Assembly: GCA_963575745.1 (NCBI GenBank)
Contig: CAUYUJ010017860.1
Location: forward strand, 708,021-772,020
Direction of reading: 5' to 3'
Length of the DNA: 64,000 nt
Source of the DNA: Prorocentrum cordatum
Lineage: Eukaryota > Sar > Dinophyceae > Prorocentrales > Prorocentraceae
Position 1 is the first letter of the stretch. Each line of letters begins with the position of its first letter. Shown here in pieces: positions 11,065-21,954 of the stretch. Below the pieces are notes generated by a model, which was not told the DNA's origin, searched no databases, and saw only the letters and a list, made by a program, of their open reading frames with translations. The position numbers and the translations under genes are program-made.

Positions 11065-11085
11065 CCGCAACCATTTTGGCTCAAG
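11065..11085 (+). other. Relic of the dinoflagellate spliced leader
   Basis: Matches the 21-nt dinoflagellate trans-spliced leader (known: CCGTAG followed by CCATTTTGGCTCAAG) at 19 of 21 positions; here the first six bases read CCGCAA and the last fifteen are identical. It lies 183 bp upstream of the ATG of the LINE ORF1. Genomic leader relics arise when a trans-spliced mRNA is reverse-transcribed and reinserted, so this marks the 5' end of a full-length retrotransposed copy. Confidence 0.85.
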
Positions 11086-11268
11086 GCTAAACGTTGTGAA
11101 GGGCTATAAACGCCGGAGAATCAGCGATTAGCTTTGGACCCGTCCCCGCAGGCTGGTTCAAGCCTTCCCGTGGTCGCAGCCGACCACGACGTGCATCGCA
11201 CGTCTGCTTTTGGGCCTCTTCGTCAGCGCTCTCGTCGGCACTGCGCAGCTCGCGCTGCACCAGGCGCC

Positions 11269-12582
11269 ATGGCGATGGCCGCTGCTGGCGCCGCTGCTTC
11301 GCCTGGGGGCCACAAGCGCGGTGGGAGGCAGCTGGGAAGCAACAGCTCTGACGAGGCTCCGCCCAAGCAGGTCATGCGCTTCGAACGACCCGAGGGCGAG
11401 GATGGAGATGGGGATCTCGATCTCGCTGCTGCTGAAGGATACGCTGCTGCTGCCGCCGCTGGAGCTCTTCTGGGAGAGGACCTCTGCCCCACCCTGCCTG
11501 GGGCTTTGTCTCCTGCCAGCCCAGGCACTCCGACAGGACGGGGGACTGGTGACTGTGCTGGCACTGGCGGCGCCACCCCTGGGCCAAGGCTTACGCCTGC
11601 AGTCTCCTCGGCGTCAGACGGGCACACTGGTTCGACTGCTCGGGCCAGCACTGATGAACTACCTGGACGTCCACGTGTACAACAGGCGGCGGCTGCTGGC
11701 GGTGACGTCGTGGAGCTCGAGCTGCGTGCGTACGTGGACAAGACAAGCATGGACGTCATGGGCTCGATCCAGGCTATGCAGGCCTCGCTCACGGCTCTCT
11801 CGTCGACGATGGGTGAGCACTGTGCAAGCATCGACAAAGCAGTGGAGAAGAGGATGGTCAAGGTGGAGACGGAGGTGCGGATGCACGACAGCCGCATCGG
11901 CAAGCTGGAGAAGGAGGTTGAGGAGCTGCGGAACTTGCTCGGGCTCATGCGCCGTGAGGAGCCGCCCCCTCGTATCGAAGGTGGAGGCTTTGATCGCCCT
12001 GTCGATCACACCATCATCGTGGTCGGGACGCAGGTGCCGTTGCCCAAGCAGGTGGTCGGCAACGCGTTGCAGCCGTGGATCGATGACTCGAACTTGCAGG
12101 CTGATGAGTACGACCTACAGGGAGATGCGGCTTCGAAAAGGTTTCAGATTCAGGTACGTGGTCAAGCTGGTTATGCGGCGCGCAAGGTCGACCAGGCCAT
12201 CGGTGCGCTCAAACGTCCAGGACGTGGTTGAGGCTGGCGTGAGTTTACTGCTGTCCCGCCGACTGGCGGCCCCGCTACTCGCATCAACGTCGGCCCCGAC
12301 AAGAGCCCGAAGATGGTGGCAAGGGAACTTGGCTGCAAGAAGGTGGCGAGGAAGCTGCTGGACTTTTACCCCGCGAAGCGCTTCTTTGCGGACAAGGAGA
12401 AGGGAGTTGTCAGCTCGTCGTGGAAGGACATCGTGCAGTTCTCTCCTGCTCCAGCGGGCTCGGCGCCTACGATTCACTACAGCGACAAGAACATGGACGA
12501 GCTGGACTTGGACGCGGCGCTGGTCAGGCGCTCTGTTCACAGCATCTTCGAGGATCAGAAGGATACCGAGTGGTGTCTTTAG
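11269..12582 (+). pseudogene. LINE ORF1 (coiled-coil nucleic-acid-binding protein) with internal UGA
   Basis: The ATG at 11269 sits in gcgccATGG. An Ala/Gly/Pro-rich N-terminus leads to a coiled coil (about 11755-11950, including VEKRMVKVETEVRMHDSRIG and KLEKEVEELRNLLGLMR), then a globular part with DHTIIVVGTQVPLPKQVVGN and, after the interruption, KVARKLLDFYPAKRFFADKE. The frame is broken only by TGA at 12229-12231 (context RG-stop-GWREF) and otherwise stays open to 12582. That fits a point mutation in an ORF1 of about 437 codons. Non-LTR ORF1 proteins typically pair a coiled coil with an RNA-binding domain and coat the element RNA; that role is inferred from position. Confidence 0.75.
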
Positions 12583-12622
12583 CCGGCTGTACAAGGCCTG
12601 GCAGGCCGGCCCTCCGAGCTGA

Positions 12623-15600
12623 CTTACGATCAAAATTACTACGTGGAACGCCAGGGCGCTGTTACATCACGACCTGCCGCTTCGCAGTAAGAAGATTCGG
12701 TACCTTGGGCCTCTTCTGGCGTCGAATGCGATCCTCGGGCTCCAGGAATGCCACGGGGCTCTGGCCGAAGCGGAGGAAGAGTTGTACCAGCTCCATAAGC
12801 CTGTCAATATGTTTCACTCTTTTTTTTGACGATCCAGAGCGCACGAATGTAGGAGGCCCCCTTTGCATTCTTTCCTGTCTTGGGTGCGCGCTCGAGGTTC
12901 GAGGTGAGGGACGATTTTGCTCCTGGGAGGTTCTGAACGTCAAAGTGATTCTGGACGAGTCTGGGGACTGTTGGATATCGCATTGGAATGTTCACAATTT
13001 TGGTATGTCTCGGGAGGTTCGTCTCAGGGTAGCTCGAGAAATTGAACGCGATTTTGACCGAGCTCGCGCAGCTCCCGAATGCGCTCTGGTTATCTTGGCT
13101 GGAGACTTTAACATGAGCGAGGCCCCCCGATGCCGTCGGCGCCGACGGAGTCCTCCCAGCCGCATTTTGGCTACCACGAGTGGCGCGCGGGCTGGGGCAA
13201 GATCCGGCAGGGGCTTTTTTCGAAAACGGCTGAGATTCAGCAAGATGATCCGACTCATTACTGTCTAGCCAACGACTCTACGAATATCATCGACCGCATC
13301 TTCGCGTTGGTTCCAGGGTGGGGCCTTATTCAGATGAATGATCTGGGGGTGACTAAGGACCAGGTCGAAGTATTACACCACCTAGAACTATCAGAACATA
13401 CCCCCGTCTCCGTGGACCTCAAGGGAGCCCCGAAGGTCTTGCCTCAGGATCGCCCCACCCCCAAGGAGCTCTTTACTACTAGTTACTTCCAGGACTTCAT
13501 GCGTGCGTATCTGGAGGCTGTGTCTTGGGACGAGCTTTCTCCGCCGCTGAAGATAGATCTGCGCAAATACCTTATGGCGGAAGGTGCCAAGTTTGCTAGG
13601 AATGCCACGTTGCGCTTTGAAGGTCAAGGCCGACCGGGGCGCATTATATTATATCGATCGGTTGCGGAGGCCGTCTGGCGGCAAGATAGGAAGGTTGGCA
13701 CCGTCCTTCTCCAGGCGCATGTGGCGGCCCGCAGTCTCTTGCAGGTTGATGCCGACACTGGTGTGCCCCCTCTGTGCGACCCTGAGCGCTTCGCCAGGGA
13801 CTTAGATCAGTTGCAGACTAACGATCTCGAGGCCCAGCGAACGAAGATATCCAACTCGATGGACGACGACGCGCCTGACAAGCTTCGACGAAAGCGACGA
13901 CAACATATGAAACGACTACAGAAACGAGCATCGACCTGGGCCCCGTTCGATCGTCGATTGACGCTCAAGGGTACCAGGCTCCCGTCGAACGAGATTGCGA
14001 CGCAGCCTGAGGAGATGTCTCGCGAGATCTGCGGTTACTGGGGCACCGTTTTCAGCGAGAAGAAAAGCATTGCGAAGTCTGGGGGAAAGTTCTTGGGGAA
14101 GTTCGGGGGCCAGAAGGATTTCTCTGATATTCCCCCTCCAACGCTATCTGGGATGAGGGCTCGGATGCAAAAACTTGAAGACTGTGTCCCTGGTCCAGAC
14201 CGTCTTCCTTGCGCTGCCTAGAGGCACGGCCCGATGGCGGCTGCGCTTTTAGATGGACATCTAGGGTGGATGCTGGAGGGGACCTCACCGATGTCGCCCT
14301 TCAAGGCTGCGCTGGGGATTTTCATTCCTAAAGGGGAGGAGGAGGGAGATCAGGGAGGAGCAGCACGTGATGTGCAGTCTCTTCGGCCCCATCGGCCTGA
14401 CGAACTCCGAGGGTAAGATTCTTGCGGGCGCGGTCACCCGGCCTTTCGCTGTCAAGATGGCCGAAGTCAGTTGTCCGCTCCAGCGCGGCCTCACGATAGG
14501 ACGGCAATTTGGAGCGAACATAGTAGAACTGGACACCTACGCCGGGATCGCGTCCATGCCCCCCTCGGCCGACACCGATCTCCCAGCCATCTTTTCCTGC
14601 GACTTCTCCCAGGCCTTCCCCTCCGTCTCCCACGAGTGGCTCCAGATGGTCCTCGAACGTCTTTCTCTTCCCCCACCTCGCCTCTGGTTCTTCAGCATTC
14701 TCTACTCGAACGTCCAGTGCTACGGTGTTCTTGGTGGTCAGATGCTCTGGCTTTTCTCGATGTGGTCAGGTGTAATTCAGGGCTGCCCTGCCAGCGGGGC
14801 CTTGTCTGCAGCAGCGCTGAACCCGTTCCTGTTGGACTTTAAGGCTGAGTTTGCCGACAAGCACCGAGGAGTGATGCTTGCGTGCGCAGATGACCTGGGG
14901 GCCGTTATCCTGAAGATGAAATTCCCTACTGTTCTGTATCGGATATTCCGTATGGCCCAGCTGCTGGCCGCATTGGTGCTTAAGGTATGTAAGTGCTATA
15001 TCCCTCCTCTTGCAGGTGAATTTACTCTTGAACTTGCCGCTCGATATGCTGCTGCTGTGGCTTCTCTGGTCCCATCCTGGGCTGCGTTCGTTATCGTTCC
15101 GAACTTGAAATACCTGGGGATGTGGGTGGGCCCAAAATCGCGCCGTAAATCCTGGGCAGCCCCGAGGAACAAGTACTGCCACCGCAGCAACGTGCTTTCA
15201 GGTGCCAAGGCCCCCACGGCTGTCTCGGCCAACCTGTACTCTGCGAGGTGCGCCACGACGTTATCGCACGTGGCCCAGTACTGCCCGCCGCCCCCCAGAG
15301 CTGCTGGCACAGGGGACGTCGACGTTGGCACGAGTATTTCATGTCCTTCATTGTGCTTTGAGCAGGGCAGGGTGGTTCTCGATGAACAAGTGGGGAGGTC
15401 CCAAAATCCCGTCGGTCACAGTCGCCTCCTATGCTGCGAATGCTCGGGCTGCCCTTTCCACGTTCGATGGGGCCTGGCAGAAGATGTATAGGATGCTGCT
15501 GGAGAGGGCCTACCTGGCCATCCCGATGACCGAGATCTGCCGAGGACGGTTATGGCCTAGCTTTTGGGAGGATCCTGCTTACTGTCAGTTTCTTCGGACG

Positions 15601-16254
15601 GCGTCTCTTGGGTATCCTGCTGGTAAGCGACGCGCTCGGATGGCCCCAGGTTTTCAGCAACTTCGAGGACTCTTTTCTGAACAAAGGCGTGAGGCCCGCG
15701 AGGTCCGTAGGGGCAAACGAATTCGGATCCAGCGCTCCCTAACCGACGCTTTCACTCTTTCTATGTTCCCTGGAGAGGCCCTGAGATCCCTTTTCCTGCG
15801 TAGACTCCACGATTGATTTCCTGACGAACGGGGCCGGATCGCTAGGATCGACTGGACGGCCGTGAGCGCCGCCATGTCCAAGCTGAAAACTGCCCACGCT
15901 TTTGCCCTGGTTCGGACGCTAAGCAAAGCTTGGTTTACCCAAAACCGTTATCAGAAGCTGGAGTCGGCCTGCTGTGTAGGCTGTGCGGCCCCTGATTCGA
16001 TCAAACACTACTGGATGTGCCCCCTCTTTCAGGAGGCTGTCCAGGATATACTGGGGGAGCGGTTTGAGGAGGGGTGGGACGGACTCGATCTTCTCGGGCT
16101 TCTTGAGCCCTGCTGGGAACGGTTTAAAATCCCCGTCTGTTTTTGCCTGCTTTTCATTGCGGCTCGCGCTCGGAGGGCCCAGCTGCTGCGCGCTCTTCGT
16201 CCTGAGGAGCTCAAGGCGCTCCTGCCTGTCGTCAGCGTCCAGCTGAGGCGCTGA
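12623..16254 (+). pseudogene. LINE ORF2: APE endonuclease, reverse transcriptase, zinc knuckle
   Basis: Endonuclease: ITTWNARAL, LGLQEC (metal-binding Glu) and LVILAGDFNM. Reverse transcriptase: motif A FSCDFSQAFPS, motif B GVIQGCPASG, motif C ACADDLG (both catalytic Asp kept), motif E LKYLGMWVG. C-terminus: a CCHC-type knuckle CVGC-x8-H-x4-C at about 15976-16020. Frame changes occur at T8 (12820-12827), C6 (13123-13128), C4 (14387-14390) and C6 (15291-15296). Nonsense codons are TAG at 14219 (in a GPDRLPCAA context where Trp is usual) and TGA at 15814. There is no ATG after the TGA at 12620, so the original start is unclear. Not functional as written. Confidence 0.85.
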
Positions 16255-16627
16255 GCTCAGGTGCGGCAAGGGCCAAGGACTCGGTGCGCCGCGGCCACGC
16301 GCGAGGGCGAGGATTCCTCTCCACTCGTCTTCCATCTCCTCATCAGCCTCCTCATGCTCCAGCCCCTCATCATTGCAACGGAAGCCGCGATTGCTGAGAT
16401 CGACGCAGCTGCTGCGGGGCTCTCAGCACCGTGCCAAGAGTACTGGATGCCCGCGGCCGCTACAGCCTTCACGTGCCCAGTATGGCCGCGGGGCTGGCGC
16501 GCGGGCGGTCCTGAGGAGGCGCGCGGAGCTCCCCCCCCCCCGCCCCAGCGGGGGGGTCCCTGGCTGCCGCACAGTGGTGGTCGGCCAGGTTGCAGGAGGG
16601 CGATGCTTAGCGTGTCCTGGCCGGGCC

Positions 16628-16722
16628 TGTCCTCCTCCTCCTCCTCCTCCTTCTCCTCCTCCTCCTCTTCCTCCTCCTCCTCCTTCTCCTCCTCCTCCTC
16701 TTCCTCCTCCTCCTCCCCCATT
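16628..16722. repeat. (CTC)n tract, possible LINE 3' tail
   Basis: CTC/CTT triplets on the LINE sense strand. Confidence 0.9.
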
Positions 16723-16919
16723 GGTACCCATCGGTCGGTGAAAGTAGGTATTAATGGATTCCCAGATCACAATCTACTTTAGCCACCCTCCGACTTCGAG
16801 AGTCGAGTGGTTTTCCTTCTTCCCCTCCTCTTTAGAAGGCGGGCGGAAGCCCAATCTATGTCCAACGCCTTCTTACTTCCAGGTTCTACCTACCTCTTCC
16901 GACCGTTGGGTAAGGCTTC

Positions 16920-17158
16920 GTGTCGCGCTCAGACAGCTCCCCCAGTGTCGTCCCTGCTGGCCTCAACAGGCCCCCCGGGTAGTCCCAGCTGGCCTCAACA
17001 GGCCCCCCGAGTGGTCCTGGGCGGTCTCAACACCTCAGCCTTGCGGCGCGGAGCGCCCTAGGGGCGCCGCCGGAGGCGGCGCCAGAGAGGGCGTTGAGTC
17101 CACGGGGGGGCCTGCTGAGGCCAGCTGGGACTAGCCGGGGGGCCGTCTGTGCGCAACC
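16920..17158. mobile_element. Foldback element
   Basis: The left arm (16920-17035) and right arm (17085-17158) are complementary through AGTCCCAGCTGGCCTCA, GGCCCCCCGG and GCGC-CAGAC blocks. The left arm carries an internal duplication of CTGGCCTCAACAGGCCCCCC (16958 and 16991). The centre is the GC-rich palindrome GGCGCCGCCGGAGGCGGCGCC. No flanking duplication found. Confidence 0.6.
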
Positions 17159-18179
17159 CGAGGCATTACCAATTTAGGGCCTCCTGTCTGGGGCTCATTG
17201 CCGCCATGGTTTCGAATCCGTGGCAGCAGGGGCCCAGCAGCATCGCGTCGCGGTCTCTTCTCCATCCTCTCATCACTCATCTTGCTCTCCTTCCTGTGCG
17301 CGGCGCGGAGACTGCCTTTCCCTTTTTGTGTTTGCCCCCCTTCCCCTCGCTGTTTGTCCCCGCCGTGGCTCTCTTGGGTTGTTTCAGGTCCAGGTTTGCT
17401 CCCGAGGCTCTTCACGGCCCCGGAATAAGAGCAGCCGCGCTGTGTACTATACTCGAACCTTGCCACTCGCGCGTCTGATTCCCAGGAGGGCCTGAGTCTC
17501 GCCCCCTCGAGGCCTGGTGCATGTACCCGCGCAAGCGAATAGGTTCTGTAAAGAGGCACTGAGAGGCAAGAGCCACCCCAGCATGAGCCCACGTGGCGAG
17601 ATTTGCCTTTCCGAGCCTGTGAATATGATGCGGTGCATTGAATTCTAGCGCGTGGGCTTATGGACGATCGTCGCAAATTCTCAGGCCTGCGAACTAAAGC
17701 CCTCGCGTGTGGATTACACTCGCCAGGGGGCTCGCTTTCTCCTGAACTGTCCTGGCTTTTTGTGCCCTGGTCTGGATTTGTGCCTCCAGCAAGCAGCACT
17801 TCTTCAGCCCATGTGTCGTTCAGACACGGCGTTATTGATTGGGCTTCTGGACGGAAAAAGAAGAGCAAGACGGACGTGGGATCGGGAAGGCATCCGCGTG
17901 GCAAGCGCTTCTCTCCAGCGCGCAGATCCGCCCTTCGGATAGTGGCTCTGGAACGTGCCGGAAGATTTTCTAGATCCGAGCCCCAGCGGCCATGGAATGC
18001 GCAGCCATCTTTGCGAATGCCCCCCATCCCGCGGGGCGGCGTATTGCCGCTCACCTGCGGCTTGCCAATGTCGGCGGACCAAATTGGGAAATTGGAGCAT
18101 GTACATTACCAGTGGCGGGCTGTCGCTCAATCCCAGGGCTTTTTGGGGGGGTCGGGAACGACGTGAGGGGGTTTGTGTT
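17159..18179. other. No supported gene
   Basis: Moderate GC. ORFs on both strands lack coding bias. No repeat or RNA gene recognised. Confidence 0.4.
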
Positions 18180-18227
18180 GTATACATGTTTCCCCGCTTT
18201 TCAGGGGAAACAACAAAACATGTATAC
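18180..18227. repeat. Strong hairpin (inverted repeat)
   Basis: GTATACATGTTTCCCC at 18180-18195 pairs with GGGGAAAC plus AAACATGTATAC (18204-18227), with an internal loop or extra bases on the right arm. It does not fit the bulged-C hairpin class of the giant element. Confidence 0.7.
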
Positions 18228-18589
18228 GCCAGGATCCCGTGTTGACCAGGATCCGCTTTCCTGAGCGAGTTTCAGCGCGGGGCTGGAGGAAGCGTCGGTG
18301 TATAGATTTCGGCTCCTTACAAATCCGTCGGTGGCCAGCGAGAGGGGGCAGTGAGAAAGAGAAAGCCTTTTCAGATGGCTTCGAACCCCCCCGGCCTGCT
18401 GAGAAGTGTTCTGAAGGCGCGAGGGCTCCTGAGAAGTCCCGCCGCCTTCTGAGAAGGCCTTCTCCTTCTCACTTCCCCCCCCTCGCTCGCCGCCGAAAAT
18501 GCAATGAGCACACGAACAGCCCACGGACGAATCCCCAGCTCGCCCGCGCCGCCCGGCCGCCAGCCGGTGGGCTCGCGCGCCCCACTCCT

Positions 18590-18712
18590 CCCTCCTCCCT
18601 CCTCCCTCCCTCCTCAGGCCCTCCGTCCTCCTCCTCCTCCGTCCCCCCTCCTCCCTCCTCCCTCCGTCCTCCTCCTCCCTCGCTCCCTCCTCGCTCCTCC
18701 CTCCTCCCGCGG
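18590..18712. repeat. CTC/CCT-rich tract
   Basis: CTCCCTCCT-type repeats on the plus strand. Confidence 0.9.
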
Positions 18713-19510
18713 CCAAGCGGTGCAGCCCGGGCGCCGTGTGGCACCTCCCGAATGAGGTGTACTGCCGATGATCTCATGTGGGCTGAGGCATGTCCCTCTC
18801 CCCCCCTTCTCCTCCTAGGGGCGATCGCTGTAATGGCGTGAGCTAGGAGGTCCCTCCCCTCCACCCCTTCCATTTCGGAATTTCAGAAAGGGAAGGCGGC
18901 ACGGCCCCTGGGTTGAAAAGCCCAGGGGTGAACTTTGTCGCACCTTTGGCCGGAGAATGGCCCTGCCCTCCCCCCCTTTCCAACCCCTCCCGGGTCCTCG
19001 TAGCCAGGTTTGAGCCCTGGTGGTTGGGTCCTTCGCCGAAGAGTCGGGTTCGCATCCTGATGCCGAGGTGCCGCGCTGATGCGCTGTCGGGCACCCCCCT
19101 GGCTCATGCCCGTTGCCTTCTTGGGCTTGGGGCTCGCCCTGGGGGAACAGTGATGTGAGACGTGCATACGGGGGTCGGGCGCTGGGCAACCGCTCCGTTG
19201 TGTCTGGGGGTAGGGGGTTGTTGCCCCTTTGTATTGTTTCCATCCTATGGCACGCGTGTGCGGCGCTATTTGAAGTTAGCCTGTAAAAGGGGGCCCGAGG
19301 ACGGTCCCGCATATCCTCACGCACTTGTGCCCTTGCGCTGATGCGCATCGCGGTGCCCTATTGTGGCAGATACCGCCCCGGTCAAGCCTGTGGGCTGTCT
19401 CTCATCATCATCCCTCCTCCCTCCTCCTCCCGAGGGGGACGGCATCGGAGGGCGGAGCGGAGAGAACCAGCAGAGCCCCGAGTTATCAGGGCAGGAGGAG
19501 GTCAGGGATA
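18713..19510. other. No supported gene
   Basis: ORFs up to 177 codons on the minus strand without domains. No repeat noticed. Confidence 0.4.
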
Positions 19511-19640
19511 ACTCCTCTTCCTCCTCCTCCTCCTCCTCCTCTTCCTCCTCTTCCTCCTCCTCCTCCGCCTCCTCCTCTTCCACCTCCTCCTCCTCCTCCT
19601 CTTCCTCCCCACTCTTCCTCATATTCCTCCTCCTCCTCCT
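19511..19640. repeat. (CTC)n tract
   Basis: CTC/CTT triplets, plus-strand polarity. Confidence 0.95.
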
Positions 19641-19867
19641 CTTGAATCGTGCCTCCCGCTTTCGCGCTGGAGTTGCCCCAGATTGCACTCGACTCGAGTT
19701 GTCCCGGATCATGATCTGCCCCATGTACATGCTGTCTAGCAGCATTCGCTGGAAGCAGGAGTTGTTCTGGGTCAAGCGATTCCAGGGCCTTTCGTGACCG
19801 TATTTGGGGACACCAGACAGGGCCCGACCTGGACCAGGTCTATCCCCGACAGTCCAGGTGCAAAAAA

Positions 19868-20010
19868 CTGTGCACAGACACTGAGCCTGTCCCGGCCCAT
19901 CCTGGGTCTGGGATCGGTGCATATGCCGTCTTGGCCAAGCCAGGAGGGCGTATGCACCGATCCTGGGTTCAGGGCAGACCCGGCCAGGATGGGTGTGTGT
20001 GTGCATAGTT
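19868..20010. mobile_element. Foldback element
   Basis: Inner arms GGATCGGTGCATATGCC (19911-19927) and its complement with one mismatch (19947-19963), continued outward by CCATCCTGG and GGGTCTG blocks on the left that recur complemented on the right, with an insertion on the right arm. Confidence 0.55.
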
Positions 20011-20249
20011 TTCCCTCGTCTACCGATGTCGAATCACGGCTTCTGTGCGGTGGGGGATTTGGCGAGTCCGCCCGATGCCGCGGCGAGACGTGGTGCACGA
20101 GAGGGGCTTGGGTCGCTGGCCCGAAGCCCCTGCAGGCAAGCTGTTTAGGGTTAAGGGAACGAGCGAATTCGTCAGAACCCTCCTGCCCTCCCTTCCCCCC
20201 CTCTTCCCAGACCCCCTCCCGTTGCAAACAAAAAAGCACGACAGGAGGT

Positions 20250-20430
20250 CTTTCGTTACTTTCGGTCCCCTGGGGGCCCGTACCGGTCCCCAGGACCGTC
20301 AAAAACGACTCAGGATGAATTCGGGATGACTCAGGTCCCCAGGAACGACTCAGGAGGAAAAACCAGTCCTGGGGGACGGGGTCCAGATCTCTGCTGGGGG
20401 TCGACGTTGTGAAAACATCACGGCGTCGGG
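20250..20430 (-). repeat. Dispersed repeat family P, inverted copy
   Basis: Complemented, it shows the family order: GTCGTGATGTTTTCAC, GTCGACCCCCAGCAG, ACTGGTTTTTCCTCC, TTTTGACGGTCC, GGGCCCCCAGGGG. It faces the forward copy at 20725. Confidence 0.65.
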
Positions 20431-20724
20431 AGCCTGGGCTCCTCGGGAGGTCGCTGGAGGTCCACGGGTGGGCCCCGAAGTTCCTTGGGAGGTCTCCGCG
20501 AGAGAAGTCCCCCCTCCGGAGGCGTCCGGAGGCCCAGCTCCACAAGAGCCACATCTGCGTCCCCCTCGCAGCGTCCAGTCTATCCCCGCTCCCCTGATCT
20601 CGACGACCTGATTTTTCAACCGAGGCGTCGTTTCCCTTCGCCTTCGGCCGCTCAGTTGGTGTTCCACCGGCTTCCGGGCCCTGGATTCCGTATCCACTTG
20701 TTCTCTATCCAGTGCCTTCACCGT

Positions 20725-20885
20725 AACCCAGACCCCCGACGTCGTGATGTTTGTCACATCGTCGACCCCCCGAGGTCTGGACCCCTTCCCCAGGACCGGT
20801 TTGTCATCCCGAGAGTCGTGTTTTGACGGTCCCGATGCCCACTCAGGGCCCCCAGGGGCCGAACAAGAAAGGAAAAGACACCCCG
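20725..20885 (+). repeat. Dispersed repeat family P
   Basis: CGACGTCGTGATGTTTGTC, GTCGACCCCCCGAGG, GGACCGGTTTGTCATCCCG, TTTTGACGGTCCC, GGGCCCCCAGGGGCCG in the conserved order. Confidence 0.7.
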
Positions 20886-20929
20886 TCGCGAGGGGGCCTG
20901 GGAACGGAGGACGTCTCTTGGCCTGGCTC

Positions 20930-21045
20930 TTCCGCGACCCTCCCTCCGCGAGGTACGTGCTGGAGGGCTGCCCGGTGAGCATCGGGCTGCGGGGCTCCCG
21001 GCAGCTCGTGGTGCGCCCGCTCAGGCCCAAGCCCCGGGGTGGGGG
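20930..21045 (+). CDS. Possible host exon fragment
   Basis: Frame 2 reads YVLEGCPVSIGLRGSRQLVV followed by RPLRPK, with nearly all codons ending in G or C. It lies directly after a family P repeat and runs into a GGGGGGGG stretch. No family recognised; could be a captured fragment. Confidence 0.3.
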
Positions 21046-21366
21046 GGGGGCCTGCGGCGAGGAGGAGCTCCGCGGGGGGCACCCGTGCGAGCTCCGCAGG
21101 GGGCACCCGTACACCCTGGTGGGCCCTGGAGGAAACGACAGGGCCGTTTTTTCTTTCCGGTTCCTTTTTGCAGTTTTTCTGCTGGTTCCGACGCCGTGTT
21201 TTGTTTCACCGGTTCCGTCGCCGTGTCTTCTACTTGTTCCGGCTCCCTTTCCACTCCTGGAGCCGTTTTTTTTGTTGTTTCCGGTCGCCGTTGCTTTGCC
21301 GCTTCCATCATCAAGTGGCATTCTTCGGAAACGGTGACGGTGAACAAAAACGGCCCTGCCGTCACC

Positions 21367-21589
21367 GGGGCCCATTCAGCTGTGCACCACTGCCGTGTCC
21401 CTAGGGGGCCTTATGCAAACCCTACCCCTGCCCCCCACGAGTTCTGAGGGGAGGGTGGGGTTCACTTCGCTCGGGAGCTCCCGAACGGAGTCAACCCCAC
21501 CCTCCCCCTCAGAAATCGTGGGGGGCAGGGGTAGGGTTCGCACGTGGCCCCCTAGGGGCCCATTCAGCTGTGCACCATCGCCGTGTCCC
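21367..21589. mobile_element. Foldback element between ~33-bp direct repeats
   Basis: Near-perfect inverted arms of about 80 bp (21399-21477 and 21478-21557) meet at the palindrome CGGGAGCTCCCG and begin CCCTAGGGGGCC. They are flanked by direct repeats at 21367-21399 and 21557-21589 starting GGGCCCATTCAGCTGTGCAC that differ at two or three positions. Same plan as 4181-4445. The high arm identity suggests a young insertion. Confidence 0.75.
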
Positions 21590-21954
21590 CTCTGAGATCT
21601 GGGCTTTTTGTTGGCGGGCCTCGGGACACTCCCTCGCGGACCGATCGGGCTCGGGAACTGCTGGGGCTTCGGTCCCCAGTCGCGGTTCTGCGCGATGCTG
21701 GACTTGTTCGCCACGTCGCATCTCAAGGGCCACCGTGGTGTCTGGCCGGGGCCAGTCCTGGGCCCCAGGATGGTGCACAGACCGGACGGGGCTTGGACGA
21801 GGATAAAACCGTTCCAGAGCGTTCCGGAACATTTTCACAGCGGACGGATCCAGGAACGCTCTGAGAAGGCCGCGGCGCCCGAGACATCCTCCAGAGCCGC
21901 TGGGTCCTTGAGATTTTCCAGTTATTCTCTGCCGAGTTTACCTTCGCCCCCAGA

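Larger units (their letters stand above)
11065..16722 (+). mobile_element. Degenerate APE-type non-LTR retrotransposon (LINE)
   Basis: Order: spliced-leader relic, 5'UTR with a TATAAA at 11104, coiled-coil ORF1, APE endonuclease, reverse transcriptase, C-terminal CCHC zinc knuckle, about 370 bp of 3'UTR, then a (CTC)n tract at 16628-16722 that may be its 3' tail. Three in-frame nonsense codons and four single-base frame breaks at homopolymers show decay, or decay plus consensus error. The right boundary is inferred; I found no clear target duplication. Confidence 0.85.

Noticed and set aside
13158-13175. Second spliced-leader-like match (GCATTTTGGCTACC)
   Set aside because: Only the central bases match and it lies in conserved LINE coding sequence (QPHFGYHEW).
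19010-19080. tRNA-like GGTTCGCATCC segment
   Set aside because: No matching acceptor, D or anticodon arms at the right distance.
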